Origin: Bolinopsis microptera
Taxonomy: Eukaryota > Ctenophora > Tentaculata > Lobata > Bolinopsidae
NCBI RefSeq assembly: GCF_026151205.1
Contig: NC_087084.1
Location: forward strand, 2,327,345-2,391,344
Direction: 5' to 3'
DNA: 64,000 nucleotides
Shown: one piece after another, positions 11,901 to 26,900 of the stretch
Position numbering within the stretch: position 1 is the first letter of the stretch
How the letters are laid out: the number at the start of each line of letters is the position of its first letter
Translations under genes and position numbers: made by a program
Notes under the pieces: generated by a model
The model's database searches: none
What the model saw: only the letters and a program-made list of their open reading frames with translations
What the model was told of the DNA's origin: nothing

Positions 11901-14900
11901 GATTCCTTCAGGGACGAGACTGGAAGAACAGAACCGAGACCGGTCATCCACCCAGCTTATCCTTGACATAGAGGAGAGTTACAGTGAAAGATTACACGAT
12001 GTGTCAGAAGACATGTTGGATAGCTGCACTGACCAACTACTGGTACTACAACTTATGATAGATAACCAAGGTGCGCGGGGCTAAAGTTTTGTTAATAAGT
12101 TACCTATTTTAAGTTTCTTAGTTTCTGTCATGTATCATATTATTAAGATATTACATTTTTATGATGTTGCGTTATGTTCTGATGATATAAATCAAGAGGC
12201 TTGCATATAATGAACATATTGACACGGGTGCAGAGTTGAGTCTGTACGGAACCTAGTAGTTTCAGATCCTTGTTTAACTTGCCGTACAGCAAGGTCATCC
12301 ACTACTTTAGCCCGGCGAGGCACATAACTCCCTCTACAACTCCATGACAAATGTTTCATATATACTAGCCGAGTTCACAAGAATATATCCTTGTGTTTGA
12401 GAAGAGCTCGTTAGAACTGCTTCCTTTCCCTTCAGTATCCCACAGTCTCTCGAGTTTCGTAACTGCCAGAGAACTCTCTTAAACAATTACTAGACTCGGT
12501 GATTATAAATCAAGAGGCTTGCATATAATGAACATATTGACACGGGTGCAGAGTTGAGTCTGTACGGAACCTAGTAGTTTCAGATCCTTGTTTAACTTGC
12601 CGTACAGCAAGGTCATCCACTACTTTAGCCCGGCGAGGCACATAACTCCCTCTACAACTCCATGACAAATGTTTCATATATACTAGCCGAGTTCACAAGA
12701 ATATATCCTTGTGTTTGAGAAGAGCTCGTTAGAACTGCTTCCTTTCCCTTCAGTATCCCACAGTCTCTCGAGTTTCGTAACTGCCAGAGAACTCTCTTAA
12801 ACAATTACTAGACTCGGTGATTATAAATCAAGAGGCTTGCATATAATGAACATATTGACACGGGTGCAGAGTTGAGTCTGTACGGAACCTAGTAGTTTCA
12901 GATCCTTGTTTAACTTGCCGTACAGCAAGGTCATCCACTACTTTAGCCCGGCGAGGCACATAACTCCCTCTACAACTCCATGACAAATGTTTCATATATA
13001 CTAGCCGAGTTCACAAGAATATATCCTTGTGTTTGAGAAGAGCTCGTTAGAACTGCTTCCTTTCCCTTCAGTATGACAGAATATTGCGATAAAAGATCAT
13101 GCTCTATAATAAAATACTGTACTTAACTTTGGTACCACTCTTAATTCTTATAACACTATTTCTCTGCCCCCACTATTTCCATACCTCATTTCATACTTAT
13201 ATTTGTTATTAAATTATCATTTAAATTATCATTTAAATTATTATTTAAATTATTATTTAAATTATTATAATTAAATTATGTATAATTCAAATTATCATTT
13301 AAATTGTTATAAAATAATTATTTTATTATTCCAGGAGAGTTATCCTCGCTACCACCAGAATACTACTCATACTGTTACAATGACATACCAACAGTTAGCT
13401 ACTACGGTACCGAGGGAGTTCTAACTTGGATGCTTACCTCTCAGAATAAGCCATTCCAAGTGATCGCTGCTAGACTTACTTTTATCAAGTTAGAAGTTAT
13501 TTGTATTAAGTTATATTAAGTTATATTAAGTTTTTTATATTAGCACATTTTATAGTAATCTGTAGTTTGGAGAGTGCTGTTTTGTCAACTCTGATAGGTT
13601 ATTAAATATGGGTACTAGTTTTTAAGACAGGTGCCAACTTGAATATACTGTAACCTGGTTAGCAGCTTTACTGAAAAGAAAAAAGCGATCTCTTAAAATT
13701 CCCTCTTGAACAAAAAACACACTCTGTATAAAATGTCCATGTCTCAACGATCCACCAAATAGTTTATTTCAGCAATTGTTTGACGTACGTGTTCCTGGTG
13801 AAGAGTTGCTCGAACCCTATCTCCTCTACTTTCTATAAAGATGTCGGACTGTACCTCTCCTCTCACTCCATAGCTCAGTCAGATCCCCAACTCTTCAAGT
13901 GAGAATACCACCAACTTTTAATAAAAGAAATGTGTTCTCCATTCTGATTTCATATCTGTTTTCTGATTTCATATTTTGTAAACCTCTTAAATCGGTTGGC
14001 CGTTCGCGTCAGCCAGTTTCTTACCAGTAGTAACTTACCAGTAGTTACCAGTAGTTACTTACCAGTAGTTACCAGTAGTTACTTACCAAAGTAATCATTC
14101 CCAGATCCACTCTACTGAACCCACGTGACTACCCGCTCTGTGAACCACTAAACAAGTTGTTCCTGGTATCTAAATACAACAAGAACTTGTGCACGTGGTT
14201 TACTGCTCAGCCTGCTTGGTATACGTGTAACTTGGCTCACGATAAGGTCAGTTCTCATTTCTATACGTGTAACTTGGCTCACGATAAGGTCAGTTCTCAT
14301 TTATATACGTGTAACTTGGCTCACGATAAGGTCAGTTCTCATTTCTATACGTGTAACTTGGCTCACGATAAGGTCAGTTCTCATTTATATACGTGTAATT
14401 TGGCTCACGATAATGTCAGTTCTCATTTATATACGTGTAATTTGGCTCACGATAAGGTCAGTTCTCATTTCTATACCTGTAACTTGGCTCACGATAATGT
14501 CAGTTCTCATTTATATACGTGTAATTTGGCTCACGATAAGGTCAGTTCTCATTTATATACGTGTAATTTGGCTCACGATAATGTCAGTTCTCATTTATAT
14601 ACGTGTAATTTGGCTCACGATAAGGTCAGTTCTCATTTCTATACCTGTAACTTGGCTCACGATAATGTCAGTTCTCATTTATATACGTGTAATTTGGCTC
14701 ACGATAAGGTCAGTTCTCATTTATATACGTGTAATTTGGCTCACGATAAGGTCAGTTCTCATTTATATACGTGTAATTTCTATACGTGTAACTTGGCTCA
14801 CGATAAGGTCAGTTCTCATTTATATACCTGTAACTTGGCTCACGATAAGGTCAGTTCTCATTTATATACCTGTAACTTGGCTCACGATAAGGTCAGTTCT

Positions 14901-17900
14901 CATTTATATACCTGTAACTTGGCTCACGATAAGGTCAGTTCTCATTTATATACCTGTAACTTGGCTCACGATAAGGTCAGTTCTCATTTATATACCTGTA
15001 ACTTGGCTCACGATAAGGTCAGTTCTCATTTATATACCTGTAACTTGGCTCACGATAAGGTCAGTTCTCATTTATATACCTGTAACTTGGCTCACGATAA
15101 GGTCAGTTCTCATTTATATACGTGCAACTTGGCTCACGATAATGTCAGTTCTCATTTATATACGTGTAACTTGGCTCACGATAAGGTCAGTTCTCATTTA
15201 TATACGTGTAACTTGGCTCACGATAATGTCAGTTCTCATTTATATACCTGTAACTTGGCTCACGATAATGTCAGTTCTCATTTATATACGTGCAACTTGG
15301 CTCACGATAAGGTCAGTTCTCATTTATATACCTGTAACTTGGCTCACGATAAGGTCAGTTCTCATTTCTATACGTGTAACTTGGCTCACGATAAGGTCAG
15401 TTCTCATTTATATACGTGCAACTTGGCTCACGATAAGGTCAGTTCTCATTTCTATATGTGTAACTTGGCTCACGATAAGGTCAGTTCTCATTTATATACG
15501 AGTGCAATTTTTAAGTTAGAATAACAAAAGTAACGAGTCAGTTTTGAAAATGGGTTTTACTTATTGGTTTTAAAAATGTACCGATAAGAGAGGAGAGTGT
15601 ATGATGTTAAGTCTGAGTTCTACAGATTTGCAGAGCGCCCTGCTGTCACATGTCTGTCACATGTCTATACAATACATGTCACATGTCTATACAATACATG
15701 TCACGTGTTGTCACGTGTCTATACAATACATGTCACATGTGGTCACATGTCTATACAATACATGTCACATGTGGTCACGTGTCTATACAATACATGTCAC
15801 ATGTCTATACAATACATGTCACATGTGGTCACGTGTATATACAATACATGTCACATGTCTATACAATACATGTCACGTGTTGTCACGTGTCTATACAATA
15901 CATGTCACATGTGGTCACATGTCTATACAATACATGTCACATGTGGTCACATGTCTATACAATACATGTCACATGTGGTCACGTATCTATACAATACATG
16001 TCACATGTGGTCACGTATCTATACAATACATGTCACATGTCTATACAATACATGTCACATGTGGTCACGTGTATATACAATACATGTCACATGTCTATAC
16101 AATACATGTCACGTGTTGTCACGTGTCTATACAATACATGTCACATGTGGTCACATGTCTATACAATACATGTCACATGTGGTCACATGTCTATACAATA
16201 CATGTCACATGTGGTCACGTATCTATACAATACATGTCACATGTTGTCACATTTCTATGATACAATCACTCTTCCAGGTTAACGAAGTCCACGGTACAAA
16301 GACAAAACAGAGGATGACACTGTCAGAGATACAGAACAACGTGTCCCCTGTTTCCAGTACTGAGTTCTGTGTTTCCACATTGGCTGGGGGCATTCTTACT
16401 TCTCAGGTATATAATATCAACATTCAACATAGACTGACAAAATTTTCTTATCGTCATTACATTTTGTTCGAAGTGGAACCTACCAAAAATCTACATACGG
16501 TTTCCTGAAAAATCTGTACGATTTCCTGAACGTTTACAAACGTTAAAATCTTATTGTTAATTATGTATATAATAATTGTTTTATGTATAATTAATAATTA
16601 AAAATCACTTACTCTGAGTAAATTATAGAACGTTCCGAGTGCAACTGATTTTCAGGCGGGTTTATTCTACGTGTTGTCGAGTATACGTGATACCCAGCTG
16701 GAGATATCAGCACTTAGACTGGTACAAACTGTATATACTGGAGTATACTGGAGTATACTAGAGTATACTAGAGTATACTGTCCGAGTATACTGGAGTATA
16801 CTGTATATACTGTATATACTGAAGTGCAACTGATTTTCAGGCGGGTTTATTCTACGTGTTGTCGAGTATACGTGATACACAGCTGGAGATATCAGCACTT
16901 AGACTGGTACAAACTGTATATACTGGAGTATACTGGAGTATACTGGAGTATACTAGAGTATACTAGAGTATACTGGAGTATACTGGAGTATACTGTATAT
17001 ACTGTATATACTGAAGTGCAACTGATTTTCAGGCGGGTTTATTCTACGTGTTGTCGAGTATACGTGATACACAGCTGGAGATATCAGCACTTAGACTGGT
17101 ACAAACTGACACATCTCAACAAACTCTTTGTCTGGTACTGTCAGGGTACTCGGCTATTGGCAAATGGTCAGGTAGGAATACATTAGTTGCTAGTTACTAA
17201 TTAGTTATTAGTTGCTAATTAGTATAGACATGAGTTACCTCCATGCCAGGGCATTCAACCTGGGATGAAATGAATGAAATGAGGTATCTATATCCCGCTT
17301 ATATGATTAACCAACAGCTCAAGGAAGGTGGTTAACCATGTCAGAGCGGCTGACTGTGAGTGATGTGAGCAAATGTGCAAAAATGAACAAGAGTATAACT
17401 CAATATAAGGCTAAGATTCATCTTTAGATTAAGATATTGCTTTCATACATTCGGTGAAATATGCACGTTCGTGTTATAATTTTCTAGCATTGTATATCGT
17501 CACCTACAAATAGAAAGGGCTTATGTCGAAAAATGTCGTTTTGAGATAATCAATAAAAACCTATTTACGGAAATGGAAAAAATGACTGGCCTACACTCTG
17601 AAAATGTTCCTGAAGCTTTTCAATTAATTGGGGTAATTGATTTAATTTTGACATAGGCCCTCATAGGCCCTTTAAAAAAATATTCAATACATAGGCCACT
17701 CTTAATTAATTGAAACATCTTACATGTGAGAATCGGTACAGGGCGTATGTGTACATAGGTCCTTTTAACTTTTCAAATTATTTCTTTAAACATCACATTC
17801 CAACAATTTGTTAGGGCATATGTTGACTTAGGCCCTTTCTACTTTTCAAAAACATCACACCTCAACAATTTGTTAGGGCATATGTTGACTTGGGCCCTTT

Positions 17901-20900
17901 CTACTTTTCAAAAACATCATCAAAAACATCACATTCCAACAATTTGTTAGGGCATATGTCGACATGGGCCCTTTTTATTTTATCAATATCAGTAGCAGTT
18001 CAGTTTATTGAAAAAGGACTATGTTAATATAGGCCCTTTTAAAAAATTAGAGATATTCAATTTTCACCCAATTGACTTTATATTTGGGGATATGGTAGGT
18101 ATGGTTCCACAGATTATCGTGCTGGTATAGCTTTTTAAAAGGGCCTATGTCGACATAAGCCCTTTCTATATTTTGTAGGTGACGATATATCTATATTATA
18201 TTTTAAACTTGACGAAATTTCCCCGGCAACGGGGACATAGAAGAAAAAACACCGAAAATCGACCTCAAAATGACCCTCTGGTGATGCCAAACCCAGCTCG
18301 CAAATGGAGTTGAAACCTCGCCATTTTTAGCAGGGTTGTAGAAAAAGGATAGGAATAGGCTATAGCATTCTTAGAATTTTGATTTAGGCTTTAGATTTTT
18401 TATAATTAACGTCGGAAGTGAGGTTAAATAATCGTTAGAATAATGGCGTTATTTAAGCAAAGGTTTACTGCGCTGTTGCGTAGCAACGATAAAAATGCAC
18501 GTGTGCGAGCAACCACAGATTAACAACGCGCGTTGTTATGCTGTATGATACGTCATAATTTCAAAACTAGCTCACATTTACGCTTACGCTATGACTTCTT
18601 ATAACTTTGTTTGTGATTGCAATATTTTGATGCAGTAAAAAGTATCGATACTTTTTTTTCGATACTAAATTCGCTAGAGCTACACACAATGCTGACATGA
18701 CGCCGCGCACACACAATCAACAAAAATATTGTTGTTTTCTAATTACGCAAATAACTTTGCGCAGTTAAACATTTTAATTGCCTGGCAATAATTCAATTGA
18801 CTGTCATTCTCGATTGAAATATCAGAATTTCACAACTAGCTCACATTTACCCTCATGACGCTATATACCTATATATATTTATAACTTTGGTTGTGATTGA
18901 AATTTTTTGATGCGGTAAAAAGTATCGTTTTGGGGCTATATGATGAAGAGAAATTAAAAAATAACTGATGCTTAAAATTTCCTCGAACAAAGCTTTCGAC
19001 TAGCGGCGGGTTTCTAGTAGTATATATTATATAGATATAATCATAGTATATATATATATAATTTCGTTCTGTGTAATTATAAAATCAAAATAAAGAACAT
19101 TGGGTTGATTGCAGATGTTGATTCCCTCAATATTACGCCCCACTATTTCAGATAAACTAGGAGCTGTGGACAGGGAACTGGCTCTGCGAACCAACTCCAA
19201 CAGTGTGCGAGCTGTACTGACTCAGCTGGATATAGACCAGTTCTCACTCACTAACACCAGAACATCTGATAAAACCAGGTAATTGTGTGACGTCACGTGA
19301 TGAGCAGTGTGACGTAACGTGATGAGCAGTGTGACGTCACGTGATGAGCAGTGTGACGTCACGTGATGAGCAGTGTGACGTCACGTGATGAGCAGTGTGA
19401 CATCACGTGATGTGCAGTGTGACGTCACGTGATGAGCAGTGTGACGTCACGTGATGAGCAGTGTGATGTCACGTGATAAGGTGTGGCGTAACGTGAGAAA
19501 TTGTGTGACGTCACGTGATGAGCAGTGTGACGTCACGCGAGGAGTTATATACACATTATACAGGTGTTTTATTGTGCGGTGTACAATCTGTCCAGCTCAT
19601 TATTTAGATATTATAACAATTAATCTAACAGCAACCTCCCCAGACAGGAACTAGCCCGCTACTTTGGGTACAGATTCCAGGACGCAGCTCCCCCCAGAAC
19701 TTCTGAACCTACCTACCCTCTCGTCTTCGAACGGTCCTACGATTACTTCTTCCTTCTGGTATCACCCCTCATTTCACCATCTCTGTTGGGGGAGATATTA
19801 TCTGTTCTTCAGGATAGTGGTGTTTCTTTGCTCGGTTAGTTTTACTCGGGAATCGTTTCGTTTGTGTTCTTACACCCTAATACGGCCACAGTTATTTAGC
19901 CACAGTGTAGTTCTTCTTGTAAATAATGCATTATCCGTACAAATTTGATCAAGAACTTGGCTTCTGAAATAAGCAACATTTTTTTGCGTTTCATCATAGC
20001 CCATAAATTTAAAATGCAAACTGTTAAACTATTTTCTAGGCGTTAGAAGAAGTAGACTAAACTACAGGAAATGTGTTGGACTGGGACTATCTGAATGTCA
20101 GACGAAAGTGTTCTCTAAGTTTAACGGAACTCCCCTCACCTCACCCTCACTATCTAGTTCTAATGGTTCTACTCCTGGAGAAGAAAGACAGTTCTTCCCT
20201 CAGGTGGGACTTTTCAATCATGTCGTCACTTGTTTCATGATTTATGATATCACATGTTTTGTGATGTTTTATCTTAAATGCGAATAGTGCTTTGGAAATC
20301 ATGATTGATAATTCCATTCAGCATGATTTTGCTTTGATGTTTATGAATTTTCTCTGCAGTTTATATGCACAGTGCACGGTGCATTTCGCCACCTTTGAAA
20401 TGCTAAGCACCGTCACTAGGGTAACATATCTTAACCACGTGACATGACGTCACACTACGTGACTCGCCCACGTGACTCGCCCACGTGACGTGTATTCACA
20501 TAACCATTACTCTCAGAACTTTACAACGGACGCGTCCCCCTCACAACCCACCTTGGCTTCCACCGTCCTGTTCCTGTCCAAACGTAACGGTATCTACCAC
20601 TCCCGTCACCTGGTAAAGGAACTGAAAACACGGGTAGTTGATGTTAACATGAGTCATACCTTGCAGACTTCCGATACTTTTAATAGCAGGGAACAGCTGT
20701 CAGGTTTGTGATATTATCTGAGATATAGTTATTAGTCGCGTGATTCATGACGTCACCTGTTTCATGACGTTATGTGTTTCATGACGTCACCTATTTTCGT
20801 GACGCAAAATCGCTTCAAGACTCATTTTTTTCACATATTTGTACGATAATCATGAGATAATACCTTCAGATCCCTATCTGTATTTTGAGATAGTGCCGCA

Positions 20901-23900
20901 TTCTGAGAACAACCTGTGGAATGTTGGTGGTCAGTTTGGTCTTATGCCGGAGAGGAAAACATTCGACTTCTTCATGTCTCACAAACAGGTGATTGAGGGT
21001 ACAAAATCTGTATTTTACATGGTAAAATTATTTCTTATTATATCTGTAGTGACTAAATTTATGGTAGACTAAATTTACCGTAAATATTTTTTGCCGCGAA
21101 TATGCCGCGATTTTCGAAGTTTTTGTTGCTATTTTCTTTTGTCCTTGTGTGGCTCTGTCTGATTTCCCGAACAAATTCAAAATTTTCACGAAAATTGTTA
21201 CCAAAAAAAGTAGCTCATTATACGTATTACGTAATTGTGAAATCAATTATATTTTATTCATTACGTGCCTCAGAACTGTGTCGGTACTTTGGGGTGGTAT
21301 TTTTAGTTTAAATCACTCTCTTCGCTAGCCTCACCACTCTTAAATCAGGGTTTTTCTCAGTCTACTCAACAAAATATTGTTATCAGATCACATAGGATAG
21401 TCGTATATAATCTGACTTTTCTCTCGCTAATAATCCTTTCCCGACCCCGTGACTCTGCCAGCTACTATCACGTGACTATGATATAGTAACTGTTTTCTCC
21501 TCGTCATGAGGAGGTAAGGAGTTATTATGTATTTTGCGCACTACTTTTTTACATCAATTTTGTCTCTATAACTTTTTATGTCCTATGCATACACTCCTTG
21601 ATAGTTATCTTGATCTAGTATCTTTGTTTCACACAATAGAGCATAAGTTTTGTGGTTTATCCACTGGGCTTAGATTTTGTGTCTGAGCTACCAAATTTTC
21701 TTATTATTATTTATTATAATAAATATATTTGAAGTAAACAAATCTGGTCGCAAACAAACAAATTATGCTGGATGAATTATTACTAGCAGGAAGACTCAAG
21801 AGACTGAAATAATTAAATTTTGGGCTCTAAAATCCCTATTCCTTGGCCTATTTTTTATTTTTTCATGCTGATTTGAAAAGCATAAAAGCATTCGACCCAG
21901 TCAAAAAAGTTTCAGTTGTATTTCTTTTACGGTTTTTTTACGGAAAGTCACATTAAAGTTGATGCCGTGGTGTCAGTAAAATGGCACGGATCCATCCATA
22001 TAGAATATATATATATATATAGTCTCGCTTTATATATAGTAAGATGAACCAAATCTGCGATAGAGTAGCATACCCATAAAGTGGTTTGTACGGAGTAATC
22101 CTCTCCCGACCCCGTGACTCTGCCAGCTACTATCACGTGACTATGGAATAGGAACTTTTTTCTCCTCGTCATGATGATGGATTATCAACCAAATCTGCGA
22201 TAGAGTAGCACAGTGGCGTAAGGTTGCCTGTTGGCCCCCAATTTTAGTCACTTTTTTCGAATTTCCGAGACCATTTTCCATTCCATTTATTTGATTTTTC
22301 CATTATTTAGCTAGTTTTGTTGTTTCCCATTTCGCACATAAATTCATACTTTAAAAGTTTAAAGTCAGGCATGTTGATTAAATGATTTATTACATTTAAT
22401 GTCTCCCTGTTTGAATTCTAACGACGAGCCAAGATTACATCCATCAGTTACATTACATAACATCAAATTTCTTAGTTCATGCAGTAGGATCCTGTGTACA
22501 GTTAGCAATATTTAACGGTTTATTATAACATAATATAGCAGCAGTTTTAAAAGTTCAATTCTAGAATTAAACTAGATGCAGATAGTACTGCCTGATGGGA
22601 AAAGGAAGTAAGAGAATGTTAAAACATAAAAGCAGTGGATTACACGTTTAATAGTCAAAGTAGCTCAGCAGTAGGAACGCGAACGGTGATGTCACTATAT
22701 TAATTATAAACAATGTAAGCTCAATAATATTCATGTCAAAATTCTGACTAAATTTATGGTAGACTACATTTGTCGTTTTTAAGGTATATTATACCGTAAA
22801 TATGTTTTTTCCGCGAATATGCCGCGATTTTCGAAATTTTGGTTGCAATTTTAACAATTTTAGGTCATCGCAGCGCCGCGATTTTTGGCCTAAATAATCA
22901 CGATTTTCTTTTGTCCTTGTGTGGCTCTATCTGATTTCCCGAACAAATTCAAAATTTTCACGAAAATTGTTACCAAAAAAAGTAGCTCATTATACGTTTT
23001 ACGTAGTTGTGAAATCAATTATATTTTATTCATTACGTGCCTCAGAACTGTGTCGGTACTTTGGGGTGGTATTTTTAGTTTAAATCACTCTCTTCGCTAG
23101 CCTCACCACTCTTAAATCAGGGTTTTTCTCAGTCTACTCAACAAAATATTGTTATCAGATCACATAGGATAGTCGTATATAATCTGACTTTTCTCTCGCT
23201 AATAATCCTCTCCCGACCCCGTGACTCTGCCAGCTACTATCACGTGACTATGATATAGTAACTGTTTTCTCCTCGTCATGAGGAGGTTAGGAGTTATTAT
23301 GTATTTTGCGCACTACTTTTTTACATCAATTTTGTCTCTATAACTTTTTATGTCCTATGCATACACTCCTTGATAGTTATCTTGATCTAGTATCTTTGTT
23401 TCACACAATAGAGCATAAGTTTTGTGGTTTATCCACTGGGCTTAGATTTTGTGTCTAAGCTACCAAATTTTCTTATTATTATTTATTATAATAAATATAT
23501 TTGAAGTAAACAAATCTGGTCGCAAACAAAAAAATTATGCTGGATGAATTATTACTAGCAGGAAGCCGTATAACCCTAAATGGTGTCAAGACTCAAGAGA
23601 CTGAAATAATTATGACCTATTTAAATCGCGTTTTTGACACCACTTGGGGGTCCAAATTTTGGGCTCTAAAATCCCTATTCCTTGGCCAATTTTTTATTTT
23701 TTCATGCTGATTTGAAAAGCATAAAAGCATTCGACCCAATCAAAAAAGTTTCAGTTGTATATCTTTTACGGTTTTTTTGCGGAAAGTCACATTAAAGTTG
23801 ATGCCGTGGTGTCAGTAAAATGGCACGGATCCATCCATATAGAATATATATATATATATAGTCTCGCTTTATATATAGTAAGATGAACCAAATCTGCGAT

Positions 23901-26900
23901 AGAGTAGCATAGCCATAAAATGGTTTGTACGGAGTAATCCTCTCCCGACCCCGTGACTCTGCCAGCTACTATCACGTGACTATTGAATAGTAACTTTTTT
24001 CTCCTCGTCATGATGATGGATTATCAACCAAATCTGCGATAGAGTAGCACAGTGGCGTAAGGTTGCCTGTTGGCCCCCAATTTTAGTCACTTTTTTCGAA
24101 TTTCCGAGACCATTTTCCATTCCATTTATTTGATTTTTCCATTATTTAGCTAGTTTTGTTGTTTCCCATTTCGCACATAAATTCATACTTTAAAAGTTTA
24201 AAGTCAGGCATGTTGATTAAATGATTTATTACATTTAATGTCTCCCTGTTTGAATTCTAACGACGAGCCAACATTACATCCATCAGTTACATTACATAAC
24301 ATCAAATTTCTTAGTTCATGCAGTAGGATCCTGTGTACAGTTAGCAATATTTAACGGTTTATTATAACATAATATAGCAGCAGTTTTAAAAGTTCAATTC
24401 TAGAATTAAACTAGATGCAGATAGTACTGCCTGATGGGAAAAGGAAGTAAGAGAATGTTAAAACATAAAAGCAGTGGATTACACGTTTAATAGTCAAAGT
24501 AGCTCAGCAGTAGGAACGGTGATGTCACTATATTAATTATAAACAATGTAAGCTCAATAATATTCATGTCAAAATTCTGACTAAATTTATGGTAGACTAC
24601 ATTTGTCGTTTTTAAGGTATATTATACCGTAAATATGTTTTTTCCGCGAATATGCCGCGATTTTCGAAATTTTGGTTGCAATTTTAACAATTTTAGCTCA
24701 TCGCAGCGCCGCGATTTTTGGCCTAAATAATCACGATTTTCTTTTGTCCTTGTGTAGCTCTGTCTGATTTCCCGAACAAATTCAAAATTTTCACGAAAAT
24801 TGTTACCAAAAAAAGTAGCTCATTAATCATTATACGTTTTACGTAATTGTGAACATTTTGTATCAATATATTTTATTCATTACGTGCCTCAGAACTGTGT
24901 CCGTACTTGTGGTATAATTAGCCAGCATTTTGGGAATCGGTTGCGTGTTTATTTTTTCATAGCCAATTTGACAATTTTTAACGCCGTCTTAGGAATCCTT
25001 AGTTTTAATACACGCTAAATAGTACAATTTTACATTGTCTCCGTTAACAGAGTTGTCTTTGTTGATATTTATTTTAATGAAAGCGGGTAATTTACCCGCA
25101 TACATTGAAAATAAATTTCACCTGCTGGGTAAATAATATTCTGTTTTAACGAAACATTCTTGTAATGATCAGGTTACATTCTGTCGAACATGCAAACGAA
25201 CAACAAAACGCTATATGCTATCAGAGATAATGAGGAGCGGTCACTTCTTATATTGTGGAACTTTATAGTTATTCTGTCGTCACTTATAGGGGACAGTATC
25301 ATTTTGATAGCGACTATTAAGTACAAAGCCATCAAACTCCATAAAGTGATAATAACAGTAATGCAACACATGGCTGTTTGTGACTTATTACAAACAGTAT
25401 TCAGAGTGTTCCCTGGTACTCTGGCAATAATATCAGATCGTTCGGTTTTTGGAGTGTTACTCTGTCATGTGCAGGACAATGTTGGCTGGGTTTGCAATTT
25501 CGTGACAGTGCTTCTGACATGTGCTATGACCACTCTGAAACTGATAATAGTGAAGTATCCTCTGAGAACTAGTGCCTGGTCTACACGGTTAGGACATAAA
25601 ATCTGTTCTGCTGTGTGGCTCTTAGCACTTGGTGGGTGCACTCCAGCACTAGTATTGAACATGCTTTACATCAGAGACACAATCCACTTTGACTACATAG
25701 TCTATATTTGTCATTATGATCTCGGCTCACCCAGTGTACCAACCTGGTTCCCATGGTACTTTATTATCAGTGGTGCTGTGTTCGGTATCCTCCCCTCCAC
25801 CATACTCATCCTTACATCAGTTCTCCTCCTGATCGTGGCTAGTAGAGCTGCCTCCCGACACGGAATAAAAATGAGATGGGGAGGTGTGATGACAGTGCTG
25901 CTCACTGTCGGAGTGTTCTTTATATCTTACCTGCCATTCATTGCGACAAAACATTGGGGAGTTAAATACAGCACCACTTCCATTCGAGTAATGTTGTATC
26001 TCACTTACCTGAATATAATGTCTAACTTCTTTGTGTACTCCCTTACTGTGAGAAGTTTTAGACATTTCCTAAAAGTGAAGACATCCGAACTCTTTACCTT
26101 AATGAGGCTGTCCATGCAAGGAGGACGACAACTCCAACAAAGACATCAAAGACCAGTCGGGCAGAGACCATATCCAAGGCAAGATCCTCCAGAGGTGCAA
26201 GGTGATGATATCCTAACTCCTGCTGTAGAGCTACAAGGAATGCAGTTACAGGAAGATGAGATACAACAAAACTTCCCAGATATTGTGGATACGCCCGTTT
26301 AGTGTTCAATGAGACAGCTTCGTAATATTTTATGCATGAAAATGAAACTGCATTACTTATTACATAAATTATGTATCATAGTATTAGTGTTTCATTAATT
26401 GTACAATTTGTCATGTTCTTTCAATGTGACCTTCGATTTAAGAATCTTTACGGTGTCTTTTCTTATAATTTGCTATTCTTTTTTAACTTTTAAAAATTGA
26501 AAATGTTTCAATATTACCAATAATTACAGAACATTTCATTATTTTAACATCGTTCATAAGTTTTTGATAACTAATTGTTTTGTATCGATAAATGTAAATT
26601 ATGTGTTGCTTTTATCCTAGAATGGTGATTAGATCAAGTTAAATTAGTTAAAATGTAATTAAAATGTTTTGTGCGATAATGTTGAAGAAAAATTTGATTT
26701 ACTTTCATTGAAAATTATTTTGAAATCTTTCTAAGGTGACAAAATTTGCCTTTTATTTCGATTTCCGACATATTTTAACATATTTCAGCATATTCAACAC
26801 ATTTAACATAAACTTCAGGACACATTTTAACATATTTCAGCATATTCAACACATTTTACATAAACCTCAGGACGTGATAACAGAGAAATGTGACTTAGAA

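Noticed and set aside
14157-15524. A 455-residue Cys-containing 14-residue repeat protein (and a second frame with ITWLTIRSVLIY repeats)
   Set aside because: It is the read-through of exon 13 into a donor array. The open frame follows from a 42-bp unit without stops, and the second frame is a shadow.
15597-16508. Three overlapping long ORFs rich in YNTCHM/VYTIHVT
   Set aside because: All three frames of a stop-free minisatellite are open. Only 16,278-16,406 behaves as an exon.
21948-24011. Two similar 74-codon minus-strand ORFs
   Set aside because: They are the same non-coding stretch in each copy of the 1.8-kb tandem repeat. No homology or splice context.
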